Shown one piece after another: positions 43,401 to 56,900 of a stretch of 64,000 nt of DNA. Below the pieces are notes generated by a model. That model did no database searches. It saw only the letters and a list, made by a program, of their open reading frames with translations, and was not told the origin of the DNA. This stretch comes from Pempheris klunzingeri (taxonomy: Eukaryota; Chordata; Actinopteri; Acropomatiformes; Pempheridae), in contig NC_092012.1 of NCBI RefSeq assembly GCF_042242105.1, positions 14,665,223 to 14,729,222 on the forward strand. The letters run 5' to 3'. Made by a program: the position numbers and the translations under genes. Positions within the stretch are counted from its first letter, which is position 1. The number at the start of each line of letters is the position of its first letter.

Positions 43401-46400
43401 AGATTTAAGTACCCATCAGGTACTGAGTGCAGGGCAGAATATAGCAATTATATTTTTATATTAAACCAACCAGTATTCCTGCTGCTGGAGCAATACCCCA
43501 CTTCAGGTTTGCTGTGTCAGTCACATTAAACAAAACTTACAACAATATAAACACTAGATTTTGACAAAAAGTTCCTAAACAAGACAAGACAATTTAGCTT
43601 ATATTGTGTTTCATTGGTGCATATTCCCAAACAAATATGCAATAAATCTATTGCCAGCAAACAGTGAACCTGTGTACCTTTAGGGACCCCTGAAGGTGGT
43701 TGGCCTCTGGGCAGTTAACTGTTTTGACCCTGCTGATAATTCTGTCTTAACTACAGAGACTCATGAAACTTTAAATGTTTGTATCCGTCTTAAACCAAGA
43801 GACTTCAGTACTTCTCTAAATGTTGTAATAAACCTCAGCTTTGATTATGCAGAGAATGATGTAAAAGGTGGGAAGAAATAGGATCGGTCATTTGTTAAAG
43901 CTGGAGAACAAATGAATGAGAACAAATCAAAACTCATATTATGTTGAATATGGATGTCACAAAGCTCTTTACAGGAGATTTGTAATTGCAGAGTTTTCCA
44001 GATTGGAGAGTTGTAAAGCTAGAGCACTCACCAGAGACAGATGTTCAAAAATATTGGTCAAAAAAGAGGCAGAGCTTTAGAAACCCTGACTTTTAATATC
44101 TCTGTAGGTCAGGCATCATTAAATCATTAATCCTACATTTCCCATAAAGCAGTTCAATAGCTGCTTTCATTAGTCCCACCCCCCTGCAACCATTTCCACA
44201 GGCTAATTTGCATTCCTAGTGATGAGTAAACTGCACTTCACATTCAAAAATCAGTTTAAGTCAATTTCACTATTTCAAATATGTACTTTTTCGCATTTGG
44301 AAAACTTCACGTTCTTAAATTATAAGTTGTTTCATAAATTCCGCAGACAATTTAGCTCCAAGCACCTTGTCCAAACATTAAAGGTCAATATTGAAGTAAA
44401 AAAAGACTGAAAACAAACACTAGTGCCCTAAGAGCTCCTCTCAGGTCTTATCTTTGACTAAACTCCCAATAAAAGGATCCCCTCTCATGGTAATGCTGTA
44501 GAAAGGCCACGGCTGTGTTGTAACAAAGTTGGATACTTTTCATAGTGTTGGCATATGCCCTGAAGATTAAATTACACAGATTCATTACATTCTGCAGAGA
44601 TATCTTATCTAGCCTGTGTGTTAATGAGCGACTGCAGAGGAAGACAATGTTCTCTGAGGCCTCCGAGATGTTTTAACACTTTGCTTTCTGCCACGTTTGG
44701 TGAATCAAAGTCTGAATTTGACCTCTTTAAGATTATATTCTTCATATTGTTGCGATATACTGAAAACTACACAATACAACTCTATCTAATAGCTAATTTC
44801 CATGTACTGCTACTGGTATGCTACTTGGTTTTGTCTGCTCGAGATATCCATCTCAGACGTTTCTGCTACCTTCCCAGTACAATGAATTGAATTTGAGGTA
44901 CTCAAAGCATTTGAAAATGACATTTGAATAATAAAACAGTTGATATATTATAAACTTTCTAGTGTCCTTCCAACAAAATAATGTCTAAAAACATTTAAGC
45001 AAACTAAACATAGTTTAAGTTAAGACGTTTTAGTTAGACCTTTCTGCAAGGACAGACAGCATTTGAGAAAAATTGGGAATGAAATGCATTTTTAAATGTA
45101 AATTTTAAATTCAATCAAAGGATAACTTGCTTCTGGGGTTGCAACAGTTCCCAGATCCTATTATAGCCAATGTGATGATCTCAAAATAATGTCAGGATCA
45201 TCAAGCAATAAAGTTTTCTCAGGATCTTAAAGTCAAGTCCATCTTTAATTACATAGCCCAACACTATAAATCACACATTCACCTCATGGGGATAAATCTG
45301 ACATTTTATAGAGACAGGGCACTCACCAAACAGAGAAGGCCTCTGTGAAAAACCAAAAAGTAGACTCACCCAGAACTGATCTACTGAATTTCATACATCT
45401 TTTTAGAGACTTCAGCAGTGGCTCTACTGTGGGTGATTTACTGTAAAGGGCAGGCAAAGTGACCCTGGAAGACTCCAGGGAAAACATCCAGGAATCAGTG
45501 GAATTACAGATGATTTTGTAAACATCATGTGGGAAACTATAAAAATATAGTAGGGAGAGAGAGAGAGTGCAGAGCCAAAGAAATGAAATATGCACCAATT
45601 CAAATCTCAATATGGCGTCTAGAATTTGTGGCCCGGATTGTTTTTAACTTCTCTGCACAGCACTTCTAACTAGGATCAAAACAAGTGTGGAGTTAATGCA
45701 AATAAATATTCTCCTTTCACTGATGAAGGATTAATCAAATGCTTCTGCTGCTAAACTTTTTTTTTTTATCTTTTGAAGACAGACTTCTGTGGCAACGTTG
45801 AAATAATTTCCTCACCAGGGCCAAATGCATTATTTATGGCCAGTTTTTATGGCCTCACATGCTTTTGTGAAAAACAGGATATGTGCTACAAAAAGTGAAA
45901 CAGTGAGCACTCACTGTACTGGGAGAGCTGGAGGAACTGTCCAGCTCCTCGGGGGAGTCCTCCTCTTCCTCGGGCAGTGTGGGCATGCTTGGGAGCAGTG
46001 GAGGGCGTGAGCGGGTGTGGGGGAAAACAAAAGGTCTCTCCGAAGTGTAAGGGACGTCACTGGACTCCTTGGAGTTGTGATCAGTTTGTTCAACAGGAGA
46101 TCCCTGCGGCACGTGCTTCTCCTCGTCCTGGCGAAGCAAGATCACGCACACATGAAGATACAAACACGTGTGTATGTTCAGCATGATGATATATGCACTG
46201 AATATTGAGGGGAAACTCCTCCTTCACTGCCGGTAGTTATTGAACTGGTACATTAGCTGCTGACCCTTATGTCTGAGAAAATGAAATAACACATGAATGG
46301 CGATATTCTGAGGAAAGTCTTTGGTGGCTAACCAAAGCTAAAGCACTCGAACTAACAAAACCGTCACACCATAAACAAATCCCAAAATAGCTTCACTCTG

Positions 46401-49400
46401 CATGGCCTTGGTACAGCAGTAGCACGTTTTCCCAACAGGCTGTTACCAAAAACAAAATGTGAAACTGTATTTCTCTGTGACTCAGTTGTATGGCTTATCA
46501 GCACTAAATACTGTAGCGGAAAAAGGTCATGAAACTTCCAATCAGTCATGCCATAAATAAGGTACAATGGATGACACACAGTAAAAAAGAAAATCTATTT
46601 TCTTCATTTATGCCATGGAAAATGGTATCCTGAGGATGTTTTGACCACTAGTGTTGCTAAGGAGAAATGAGTAAAATCCCCTTTTGTTTGTATTGTGCAC
46701 GAGGACACATATGCTTGCATGCAAGAATGCAGGAAGCACAATTCACATCATGCTGTTGTTTTGTCACTGTGGTGGCAGTAGCACACCAGGGAATGCAGTA
46801 AAACACCAACAATTGGCTTTGCAAATGTTTTATGAGGAGGGAAATGTATTCAACACTTTTGTTAGACCTCAACGATACAAACTATGTGTTTTGGTAAGAA
46901 ATGCTAAACGGTAGCATCATTTTTGTTTGTTTACAAGAAAACGCCACATGGCATCTTTAAGTTTGTGAATATATGTATTCTAAATATTTAATTTCCTACA
47001 CATGGGGAATGTCTTAAATGTCTTGGTGTTTTATCACTTTTATCTGGACAACAAGAGTGATCAAACGCGCAATAAATTACCACTCATGACAAAGGGAAAG
47101 TTATGTGTGTTTTTCTTCCCACAGTGTCTTTCACCAGGCATTCACCATTTTGATCAGAAACACACTGCCTGGGATGCACCGGGTTGTTATAAAACATTCA
47201 GTGTAATTTGCTCTCACAGGCTGACTGAGGCTCCTGAGGGACAGCGTAAAACAAACAGAGCGGCTGTGTGGCAAGTAAGATAGCTCAGATAGCACGTCAA
47301 CAATAGCATTTCTCTACATGAAATGTTTGTTTCACTTCAAGCTAATCAACACTGTGAATTTATTAAAGCTTCATTTAATAAAGTTCCAAGATGGAGGAGA
47401 GCTTGGAATTAAACCAATTGCCAAGATATACAAAAAATATAAAAGTGGAAAGCTAGCAGCAAACAAACTGATCAGCCATTGCAACAAAGGAAATGATATA
47501 AAACATATTCTGCTCTCATCTAGCTTATTTGAGCCAAAGTTAGGATGATGGTAACATATTCTTGGTATAATGTGAGGTATGAATGATCCATGCAAATATG
47601 TGTTTCTGTCGTATCTGCTTATATTCAAATCTTTCTCAAATTAAAACAAAGGCTGTGCTATGCTGCACATATAGCAGGGATGTAACTCACGATCATTATC
47701 TCAGCCAGACGTTAGCCTGGAGGGGATCATGGGTTTGGCTGTGTGTGTCTGTGTGTCCGTGTGTGCGTGTAAACGTCTGTTTTTGTACACATTTATACCT
47801 TTATGTTGAACAACTCCTTGTGGTTGCGGTGATTCAAAATGTTTTGATAAAACAATTTTATTGACCGTTCAGCAACTGTGATCAAAAACTGCTTCAGTTT
47901 GACATCACAGAACTAAAGACAAATCACAAACCTTAATCTGTTACAGGCCACATTTTGGCCTTTGCTGTAGTCTTAAAAACTGACATCCACAAAAAACGTT
48001 TGGTCTTGTTTGAACTGGAGCATCTGCGGATTAATTCCACACCTGATGTGTTATGATCCACTAAAGTTACACACAATACGACATAAACAAATCCGCATTT
48101 CTGCATCATGACTGTAAGTGAGCCAGTGTTAACAGCTGAAGTCTGTTCCCCCATCGTATAGTGTTTATTGTAGCGCTGCCCTCTGCAGTTGGGGTTAGGT
48201 TAAGGTTAGGTTAAGGTTAGGGTTTAAGTTAAGGTTAGGTTTAGGGAAAGCAGAGATTGCCTAACGAAGATTTGCACTCTGCTGAGTGCTCTTTTCAAGG
48301 CTTAAGTATTGATTCATCTGCTGATTATCCTCTCAATTCATCATTCAGTCATGAGAAAATAATGAAAAATCTATCAAACTTTAGTCCCCCATAGTTCAAA
48401 GTGACGTCTTCAAATGCCTTGTTTTCTCTGACCAACGAGTCAAAAAAGATATTCAGTTTACTGTTACAATAAATATCTACTTTTGAGGGGATGGAACCAG
48501 TGGATTTTCACTTTAACAACAAAAATTGCCTTAATTACTTAAATGATTATTCAGTTAGCTAAACTGTCAACTGATGACCAAAAAACCAATTCTTTCCACT
48601 GATGAAACTGCTGCAGATACCTGGCTTGCTTAAGTGCAACCTAATTTAGTTAGTTATAGTGTGTGTCCAACTTGTTTGAACTGTTGTTTGAACTGACAGC
48701 TCTTCCCTTTGTAGTAACACATTTATGCAAATCTAACTGCAGAGCAGATTTAACCCTCTGAAGGAGCACAGCGCACTCAGAATGCACAAACTATTGTCAG
48801 GGTGTGTGTATGGGATGCTAATGTAGTCTCCATTCGTTTGGTCTCGCCAAACAGAAAGGTTTCCATATGCATGACCAGCGGCACAGGTGTCTTTACTGCC
48901 AGTGCTTGTAACCATGTTCTCTAGCTAATGAATAAGAATGTGTAAGCGAGTAAAGGGTGATGAATTATTGGTTATTTCAGAGGTATGGCATGCACTTTAT
49001 GCAGGACAAATCCTCCCTGAATTCAGAGCCAGTATATGTGGTGTGCTGCTCAGTGTCATCACAAACATGCCAAGTCCTTGGGAACATACAGCATAGGGAC
49101 AGAAAGGCTGTGAGTCACTGGGGAGGAAATGGGTTGTTTAACTTGACTCCCAGTGAGCTGCGAGCATATTTCCTGACTACATGACTGCCGTCATACAGGA
49201 TTAAAATAACCGCTCTTTTTTAACACTTTAAAAAGTGTTTTTTGCTGCACTGCTGTTGAGCAGAGTTTAAGCACTATTAAGTGTCTCTTGCTGGTGAGGA
49301 GAGCAAGAACATGTGTCTTATGGTGAATCACTCAGTTGTTATTTGTTTTATCTGTTTCTCATACCTGAAAGTATGAACTGTCTTCTCAGTCTGCTTCCTC

Positions 49401-50875
49401 TGTTATTATTTATCAAAATCAGAGCAGAAGAGAGCAGCTTTGAGGTTCTGCTGCATATATTAATATGAGAGTGAGTCACCAAATATTTCTAATGTGATTA
49501 TCTGAATGCCCCTGGAGTTCACAGCAGCTTTGGTAACAACCACCTGCATTTTTTGTGACTGTTTAAACAAATGAATTGTTTTATTCTCTCATCAATATTC
49601 AACTTTCTTTTTCACAGCTGTAACAATAGATTCTGAGATGAGGAAAGAAGAAGAACAAAGAAATCACTGACAATTTTAGCAGGAATGAGTTTGTTTAAGC
49701 CCACTGCAAAGAAAAAACATCGTTCTTAGCAACCAAACACACTTGCGAACACACTTTCAAGAGAAGAATAACCAGACCACTACACAGTGCTGACAGCGGC
49801 ACGTGAAACTACTATCTTGAAAATGACTAAGCCAAAACAAAGGTGCCAACCTGCACTGCAGAAGGCTCAACGGTGCAGACTGTTTCCATGTCAGACCATA
49901 AGACTGAGATAAATATTGCAGAGTAATTGAATCACTCAGATTACTTCCTGTGGGGGGAACAGGGCAGAACATACAAGACCCAACACACACAGGCCCTGCA
50001 CCACAACCCAAGGACACAGAAAGCTTGTTCTTACAGCATACACTCGTCTTCTGAAAGAAAATGTATTTGTCCAGTGGAACCATCAGTTTCAGGCCTAGCT
50101 GTCTTTTCCCTCAGAGGGAGACAAGGGGACCGGCACCCTCCTCCCCTCCTCTGTTACATAAGCCCGCTCCCTCTTGCCAGATTTGTTTAAAATTTGGTTG
50201 TGTGAAGCACAGGGTACAGGGCCAGCAGAGGAAGTGGTTGCTACAAACCCACAATCTCAGATAACTGGGCAGAGGAAGTGTGAGAAAGAAAAAGAAAGGG
50301 TGGACAGATAGATGAACAGTCAGGTGAGGGAGCAGATAAATCCACTGACTTTAAAAATGCATGATCACACATATTTGCCACAAGAGGAGGATAGATGACA
50401 CAGAGTTTCGCTTCTAGACAAACACTAGTTTACGTAAACTCACCCCGGCAGATACAAGTCAGGCCGACAACTGTCAAAAAGCCCCAAAAGCACAACCTGT
50501 TGCACAAGTCTGATAGCTGCAGAGACGCTAGCAGAAGACTGATAGAGCTGCATGTGTCCACCTAAAACCATCACCCACTAAGACCCCACAGCTCCACACA
50601 GCAATCATCTGAACCTGTCCACAGAGAGCACGCACATTACCTGAGTCCACCACTAGCGCTGCAGAGAAACACACGCACTCCCGCTGATCTCTCCAACTAC
50701 CCACAGTTAAAGTGTCACTCTCAGCCTTTTCCTCAGAAAACTCCTCTATCCTCGGGGCTTCTCCTTCCCTCTCCCGTCCCCTCTGTTCCCTGTCTTTTTT
50801 CAGCAGCAGCCTCTCTTTCACTCCTGGGAGCTTTGACCATTTAAGGAGAAGGGCTCTGTATGCCTCTTTGAGCTG

Positions 50876-50916
<41 letters not shown>

Positions 50917-53900
50917 TCTATGTGTGTGTGCTGCTGCTCCACTGATCATCCCTCAACCAAAACCTGAAGAAAGCAATGTTATTTTTTTCATGCAGACTTT
51001 GTTTTGTTTCTCTAATCATAGTGTGGGAGCAGTAGGAGAATATTTTGTGTGTTGTTGTATGCGAGGGCATGTTTGTAAGACATTGATTCATAGATAGATT
51101 GTGTCCGTCCAATCTGTGTTTACTCTGACGGCCGAGAGGAATCCACGCGTCCACTTCCGAGATCTTGAAGTTCATCAGTGTTTGGTAAACTGTATTGTCC
51201 GACCATGCACCGTTTGTGCTGCTTTTTAGCGGTGACAGATTTGGGTTTTTAAGAGCTGCAATCGTCTTGCATTTTGTGCAGAAAAAAAGAGCACAGCAGT
51301 CACATTGTTTGGAGAAACACAGCTGACATTCATGGAGAATTACAGCATCACAATTTCAATTAACATGAGCAGATAATGTGAAGTGCTACAGTGGAAACGG
51401 CTTATCAAAGGAGCAATTTGTGCAAAAAAGTCAGATGTTTTTTTCATATAATTCAACTCCAGTGAGGAGTTTCTTTCAGATTCTTCAGGTATTGGGGTTG
51501 TGTTGTTTTACCCAAAGCTGGCAGGGGAAGAAGTCTTCAGATCTTTTACGGAGGTAAAAGTACCAGTGCAACTATAGCAAATACAACAAGTTAAACATGT
51601 TCATGTGAGAAGCATTTTACTGCTCTTTCTGGTTGAGATAGGACTAGTTTGAACTTTTTTTACAGTAATTACAGTAAACCCTCCGAAGGTCACACAATAA
51701 ACCTGCGGGGTTGTGAGATGTTAAATGTTTATATTATGCTTAGAAATGCTAAAGGGGATTTTTAATGTGTTACCCAGAAAATTGACTAGTAAATATAGTT
51801 GCCAGTTGAATGTAGCATTGTAGCGTTGATGTACTCTGCGTTGTACCATAGAAGTATAAAGCAGCATAAAATGGAAATACTCAAATAGAATACGCCAAAA
51901 TCGCTCTTGAGTTATTGTATCATTGTTATTTTCCACCTCTGCCCAAACCACAACGACAAGTAAAGGTTGCACTTTGTCTTTAAATTGGTAAGCTGAACAG
52001 AAAGCGGTAATCAGTCTGATATTCTTTTAAGAAATAACATTTCCAGCAAGCCAGTTCAAAAAACATCAGTGACACACAAACGCACAACACATTACAACAT
52101 GCCTCTACATGCAGAAATAACATTATATTTTACCACTGCGGGAAAGAACGGAGTCTTACCTTGCTGCAGCTGCCTTGTTCTGTGCCACCTGTTGGAGCCA
52201 GAGCACACACAGACAGTGAAAACATGTGATTTGCATTTAACAGGAAGGCATGTGCAATGCAAATGTCATGAGACGGATAAAAAAAGAAAAGACTGGGTCA
52301 GAGAGTGTGTGTGAGAGAGAAACCGAATGAGAAAACAAATGAAGAAGAAATAAATTGAGTTTTCTGTCCTGAGCGGCCAACGCTGGCAGCATGATATTCA
52401 TCTGATTGGTGGAACTACTGTAACTCTTGTTTCAGGAAGTATCTCACCCCCCACTCCACCACTATAACTAGGGGCAACAATAACCTGGCAACCATGTTGA
52501 GTACATGAGGTGCTTGATCCGCTGGTTGAAAGCTGTTGGCCCAAGTAAAGGCTACTGTGTCGCCTGCTTGAGGTGCTCTCAGGAAAAGGCCGGTAATATT
52601 GTGATACCAAGCAAAGGGCTAAACACCAGTAATCCACAGATGCTTATGTAGAGTGCCAGTAGAGCTATAAAGCACTAAAGGTAATTGAAGAGGGAGGAAC
52701 GATAAATGAGTCAGTAATATTCAAATATGAGAGGATATGAATAAAAAACTGCTTTTATGTTGCTTATTTGATGGTGCCACTTCCAACATTTTTGAGTCTG
52801 ACAAAGCACAAATCAGACTCGAAAACTACTTGAGTAATGCAGCATTTTAGAGCCATTTTAATTCATGAATTAATACACAAATCACTGAGAAAAAAGTTGG
52901 AAAACTAGCTGAAGCAGTGTTTGAAGAGGTGAAGGTGATGAGGATGTACAACAGATGCTTGGAATGCGCTGGCAGCTGTGTTAACATCTTAATTTAACCT
53001 CATTTTCACTTCAAACACTGTCAGATACTTTTGTTTTTCTCTCCAGATCACAGTCTTTTTTTCTTCTTCTTTTTTTCTTGGAAGTGTTCAACTTGGCCTC
53101 CCAGTTCACATTCCAGCAAGAGTGATTTTAGTATTTCCACCTTTCTCCCATTTATAGATTCCCCATCAAAGAGCCCACTGTTTACAGCCACCACACACAC
53201 AGAGCATTAGAGAGCTTTTCTAAATTATTTACATTCAGTCTCCAATGGATCTTTAATCATCACACAACCTGACCGTGTCTTGTTTTTAACAGCAATATAA
53301 AACCTAAAAACAGGTTTTATTCCTTTGTAATGTTACAGTGATATGCCTGAAGTTGATTTAATATCTCTAGATAAAGGAGGAATATAAAATAGTTTTAAAA
53401 GCCTTAATGGAGGCAGAGTACTGCAATGTACTCTAGATGGCATCAAAAATACAAAAACACTAGCAGGGGTACTGCAGCACTGATGGACATTTTAAAAACC
53501 GATTGTCAAATGCTATTGTATGTATCTGTTTTATAAAAGCAGCATCCTTAAATAATGTGATTTGATGTTGTTCTGTCTACTTCTTGTCTTGCTGATACTT
53601 TTAATGCATAACATTAACACATCAAGGGATGCAGATGAGGCCTTTAGATTACAATCACTTTGGTATTAATTAATACATGCTGTCCCTTGTAAATAAATAA
53701 AAAAGTAAAGCACAGTATACTGGAGACAACGCTAACATCTATCATCTACTGCACGAGGAAAGCTCCAAATGAGGTGAAACCTTCCTCACAATAACAATGA
53801 CTGGAATGTATTACAACACCATCCACATCCCAAGTTTTAGGAACATCAGACTGGCAGCGCACATATTAACTTTTATGACAGCAATGTCCGACATATAATG

Positions 53901-56900
53901 CTTATTGTTCATCCTGCTGCAGCTTTTTGAGATCTGAATGCAGCTTCATTTGGTAAGCAAAAGAAAGACCACAAACATTAGACAGAAGGCTATAAAATAA
54001 ACAAATAAATGGACATGGAGACGACTAATGTCTGTTCATTTAGAATATAATTTCCCTCTCTGAGGCTACCCACTCTCCTCTACATCCCAAACAATATAAT
54101 TTGGACTTGACTGTTTCTCGGGGATGGAGAATTTAGACACATTTGCCATGACCTTTGGAGGAAATGTGACACTTCCTTTAGCCAAAAACATTTTTTTCAC
54201 ATGACTTCAGGAGCATAAGCAGATAAAGGATTTGATGCTGTACTCCACCTTTTTGTAGCTAGAAAAAAAAAATTCAATGTAGTAGTAAAATAGATCTTAG
54301 AAATGTTTAAAGGAATAGTTTGACGTTTTGAGTCATACGCTTAGCTTAGCATAAAGACTGGAAACAGATGGAAACTGCTAGCTTGGCTCTGTCTAAAGGC
54401 AACAAAATCCAGCAAATACCAGCACCTCGAAGGATCACATAACACATTATACCTCCTTCGTTTAATCTGTGTAGTCAGAGCATACAAAATTGTGGTTTTA
54501 CAGGTGCGTGTGCTGGTATGTGCCAGACTATTTCTTGGAGCACTGAGTTCTTTGTATGGTTTTCGTATGATTTCCACAAAGAAAATATAATGTGTTAATT
54601 AGGGAACTTAAGAGGTGCTGATAGCTGGGGTTTTGAATGGTTTTTGTCTCGATGTCTCTAAGCTAAGATAAGCTAGCCAGCTGCTAGTTGTATCTTCACA
54701 TTTCCTGTACAGACAGTGGCATCTGTCAATGACTCTTATCAAGAAAGTTAAAAGTTTTCTCAGACCGTTATAATAAAAGCGCTACAGGCTGTTGCGATTC
54801 CTTTATAGAAAATATTCTTTTGTTCACGTTTCATTTGTTCTGGTTCTGCTAAAACCCTCCTGTAATGCACCTAAAAGCCTGCACTGTGTACTTTGGGGGC
54901 CACAGATCTCAGATTTCTCTTTATATAAACCTTCTCAGAGCACTTCAGAACAATTCAGACGTAAATGTAAAATGGGCTGAACCACAGGCATTGAGAACAG
55001 GAACTAATATCTCAGAAGTTGTTGATTTAGCCCCACCGACTCAAAAGCTCTGACTAAGTATGAAAGTTATGTCAATTAAAAATGGGATGTAGCTAAAAAT
55101 ATTTGACAGTTACTGTGTCTACAAAAAAAAAGATTCTGACCCCCCCTAATTTCCCCCATGGGCCCCTTTGATGGATAGCAAACACTCCCTCGGAGCTCAT
55201 TCTCTCTTCGTCCTCACTGTACCAGCTGTTGTGTGCAATGTAAATATCGGCTGTGCCTATTTTCAGACATCCTCAGGGATTGCCATTAGAAAAGGAAGTG
55301 GCTTTAATTCATCTGTGTCTCACAGTGTACCACATATGCATGATAACTCTGAGGCTGTACGTTTGTAATGCAGCCATCATACCATTCATGGGTAGCTGTG
55401 GAGGCTCACTGACTTCTGGGATTACAGGAGACGGGGGAGGACTCTCTGTTCTGTCTCCGTCTGCAGGCTGCACATTAGGCTCATCCGTAAAGCCTGTGCC
55501 GTCTGTTCCTGGATCAGCTGGCAGACTGGGGACTGGAGACTAACATGCAAGATGTTAAGAGAGGCGACAAATCAGTTTCATGTGTTCATCTATCTATCTA
55601 TCTATCTATCTATTGTTATTGTTGGCAAAAAGTGTAAGAATATCTAAATTGATTAATTCTTTGCTGATTATGTTACACCACTATATACACGCACAAAATA
55701 CACACACACACGTATGGCTCTTCAGTTTTGTAGAAGGACACAGACCCCATAAGTGGTCATAAGTGATTTTTTTGGATATTTCTCGAATGTCTTTGAGATA
55801 CTGCAAAGTTTTACCTCTTCAGGCCAAGTGTTGCAAGTAGTTTACCGGATTACAGGCGAATAAGTTTGGGTACTTCTGCCTTTAAAGTTAACAGGTGATG
55901 TGACTTATGAAAGGATTTCATACACATGTTTTTAAGCTTCACTAAGACAATCTTAATCTTTGCTTGATGCCAAAAAAGGTTTGTTAGTAACATGTTAAGT
56001 GTGTATCATGCAGCTCAGAGATCACATTTCTGTATGTTAGTGTACTGTACTAATGTCATAACCTCCACCTTCACCACCAGCATGGTGTATTCTTTTGTTC
56101 CAGAAGGAGTATTATGAACTTTACATAACAAAATGAATCCCTAATTATGACAGCCATGGAAATAATATATTTGATTTCTAACTTATATGTTTTTATAATT
56201 TGCTTATGATTTTCTGCATTATATTATGTGGAAGATGTCTAGGAATATATTTTAGCAGAACAGCCATGATCCTAAAGCTTTAACCATTGTGACATTTTGA
56301 AATCAAGGCCATTGTAAAGTCAACAGTTTTTAAACTCAGACAAACCTGAGTTGGGGGTTCTTCTGTAATCTTGGCCTCCAGAGCGCTCAGCTGCTCATCA
56401 GTGTCGGCTGCTCGGTCCAAAGCCTCCTCCACCCTCTGAGTGATGCTCTCCATCCTCACTCTCACCTGGCTCACTCTCTGCTCGCTCTCCCTCACCAGCT
56501 CGGCGGTCTCCAGGGCGCTGTTGACCATCGCCTCCATCCTTCTGAGGGTTGCCAGAAGCCCACCTGCAGTCACCTGAAGCTGGGTTTGCTCCTGCTCTGA
56601 GGCAGCTCCACCTGTAATCTCAGTGGCCACTGCTGCATCCCTCTGATCCTTCACAACCTTCTCCACAGCTCTGTCTGGCTCTTCTCTCTCAGTGTTGGTT
56701 CCCTTGTCGATATAAAGAACCCCGCTGCTCTTTTTTTGCTCTGCGACACACTCCTGTGCAGATCGAAGAGAGGCTTGCAGGTGGCAGACCTGCTCCCTCA
56801 TATCAGTGATCGTCTGCTGTGCTTTCTGGAGCTTTGCTTGTGTCTCAGAGAGCTCCTGGATCGACTGAGTTTCTTTTGTGCGGGACTTAGCCCCCTCTAT

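Larger units (their letters stand above)
46128..52159 (-). other. irag1: irag1 intron 18 (6.0 kb)
   Basis: The largest irag1 intron, separating the KASH5-like half plus a microexon from the conserved IRAG1 half. It holds a telomere-like tract (48191-48247), two dispersed repeats and a TG microsatellite. A candidate alternative first exon lies at 50641-50821. A short-form promoter would be expected in this intron. Confidence 0.65.
31422..52188 (-). other. irag1: irag1 exons 18-37: conserved IRAG1 half
   Basis: Exons are 52160-52188, 45915-46127, 43132-43238, 41744-41913, 41424-41501, 41261-41304, 40926-40982, 39839-40294, 39652-39730, 38678-38795, 38483-38513, 37115-37255, 36766-36897, 35407-35560, 35118-35167, 34352-34510, 33348-33409, 32572-32694, 32165-32290 and 31422-31584. 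Two are microexons of 29 bases (52160-52188) and 31 bases (38483-38513); neither is a multiple of three, yet both restore phase exactly, which supports them. The 31-base exon carries [10 protein letters not shown], a block conserved in IRAG1 and IRAG2. Confidence 0.88.

Noticed and set aside
47318-47548. 76-codon plus-strand frame in irag1 intron 18
   Set aside because: Lys- and Ile-rich, AT-driven, with no homology and no splice or promoter context.
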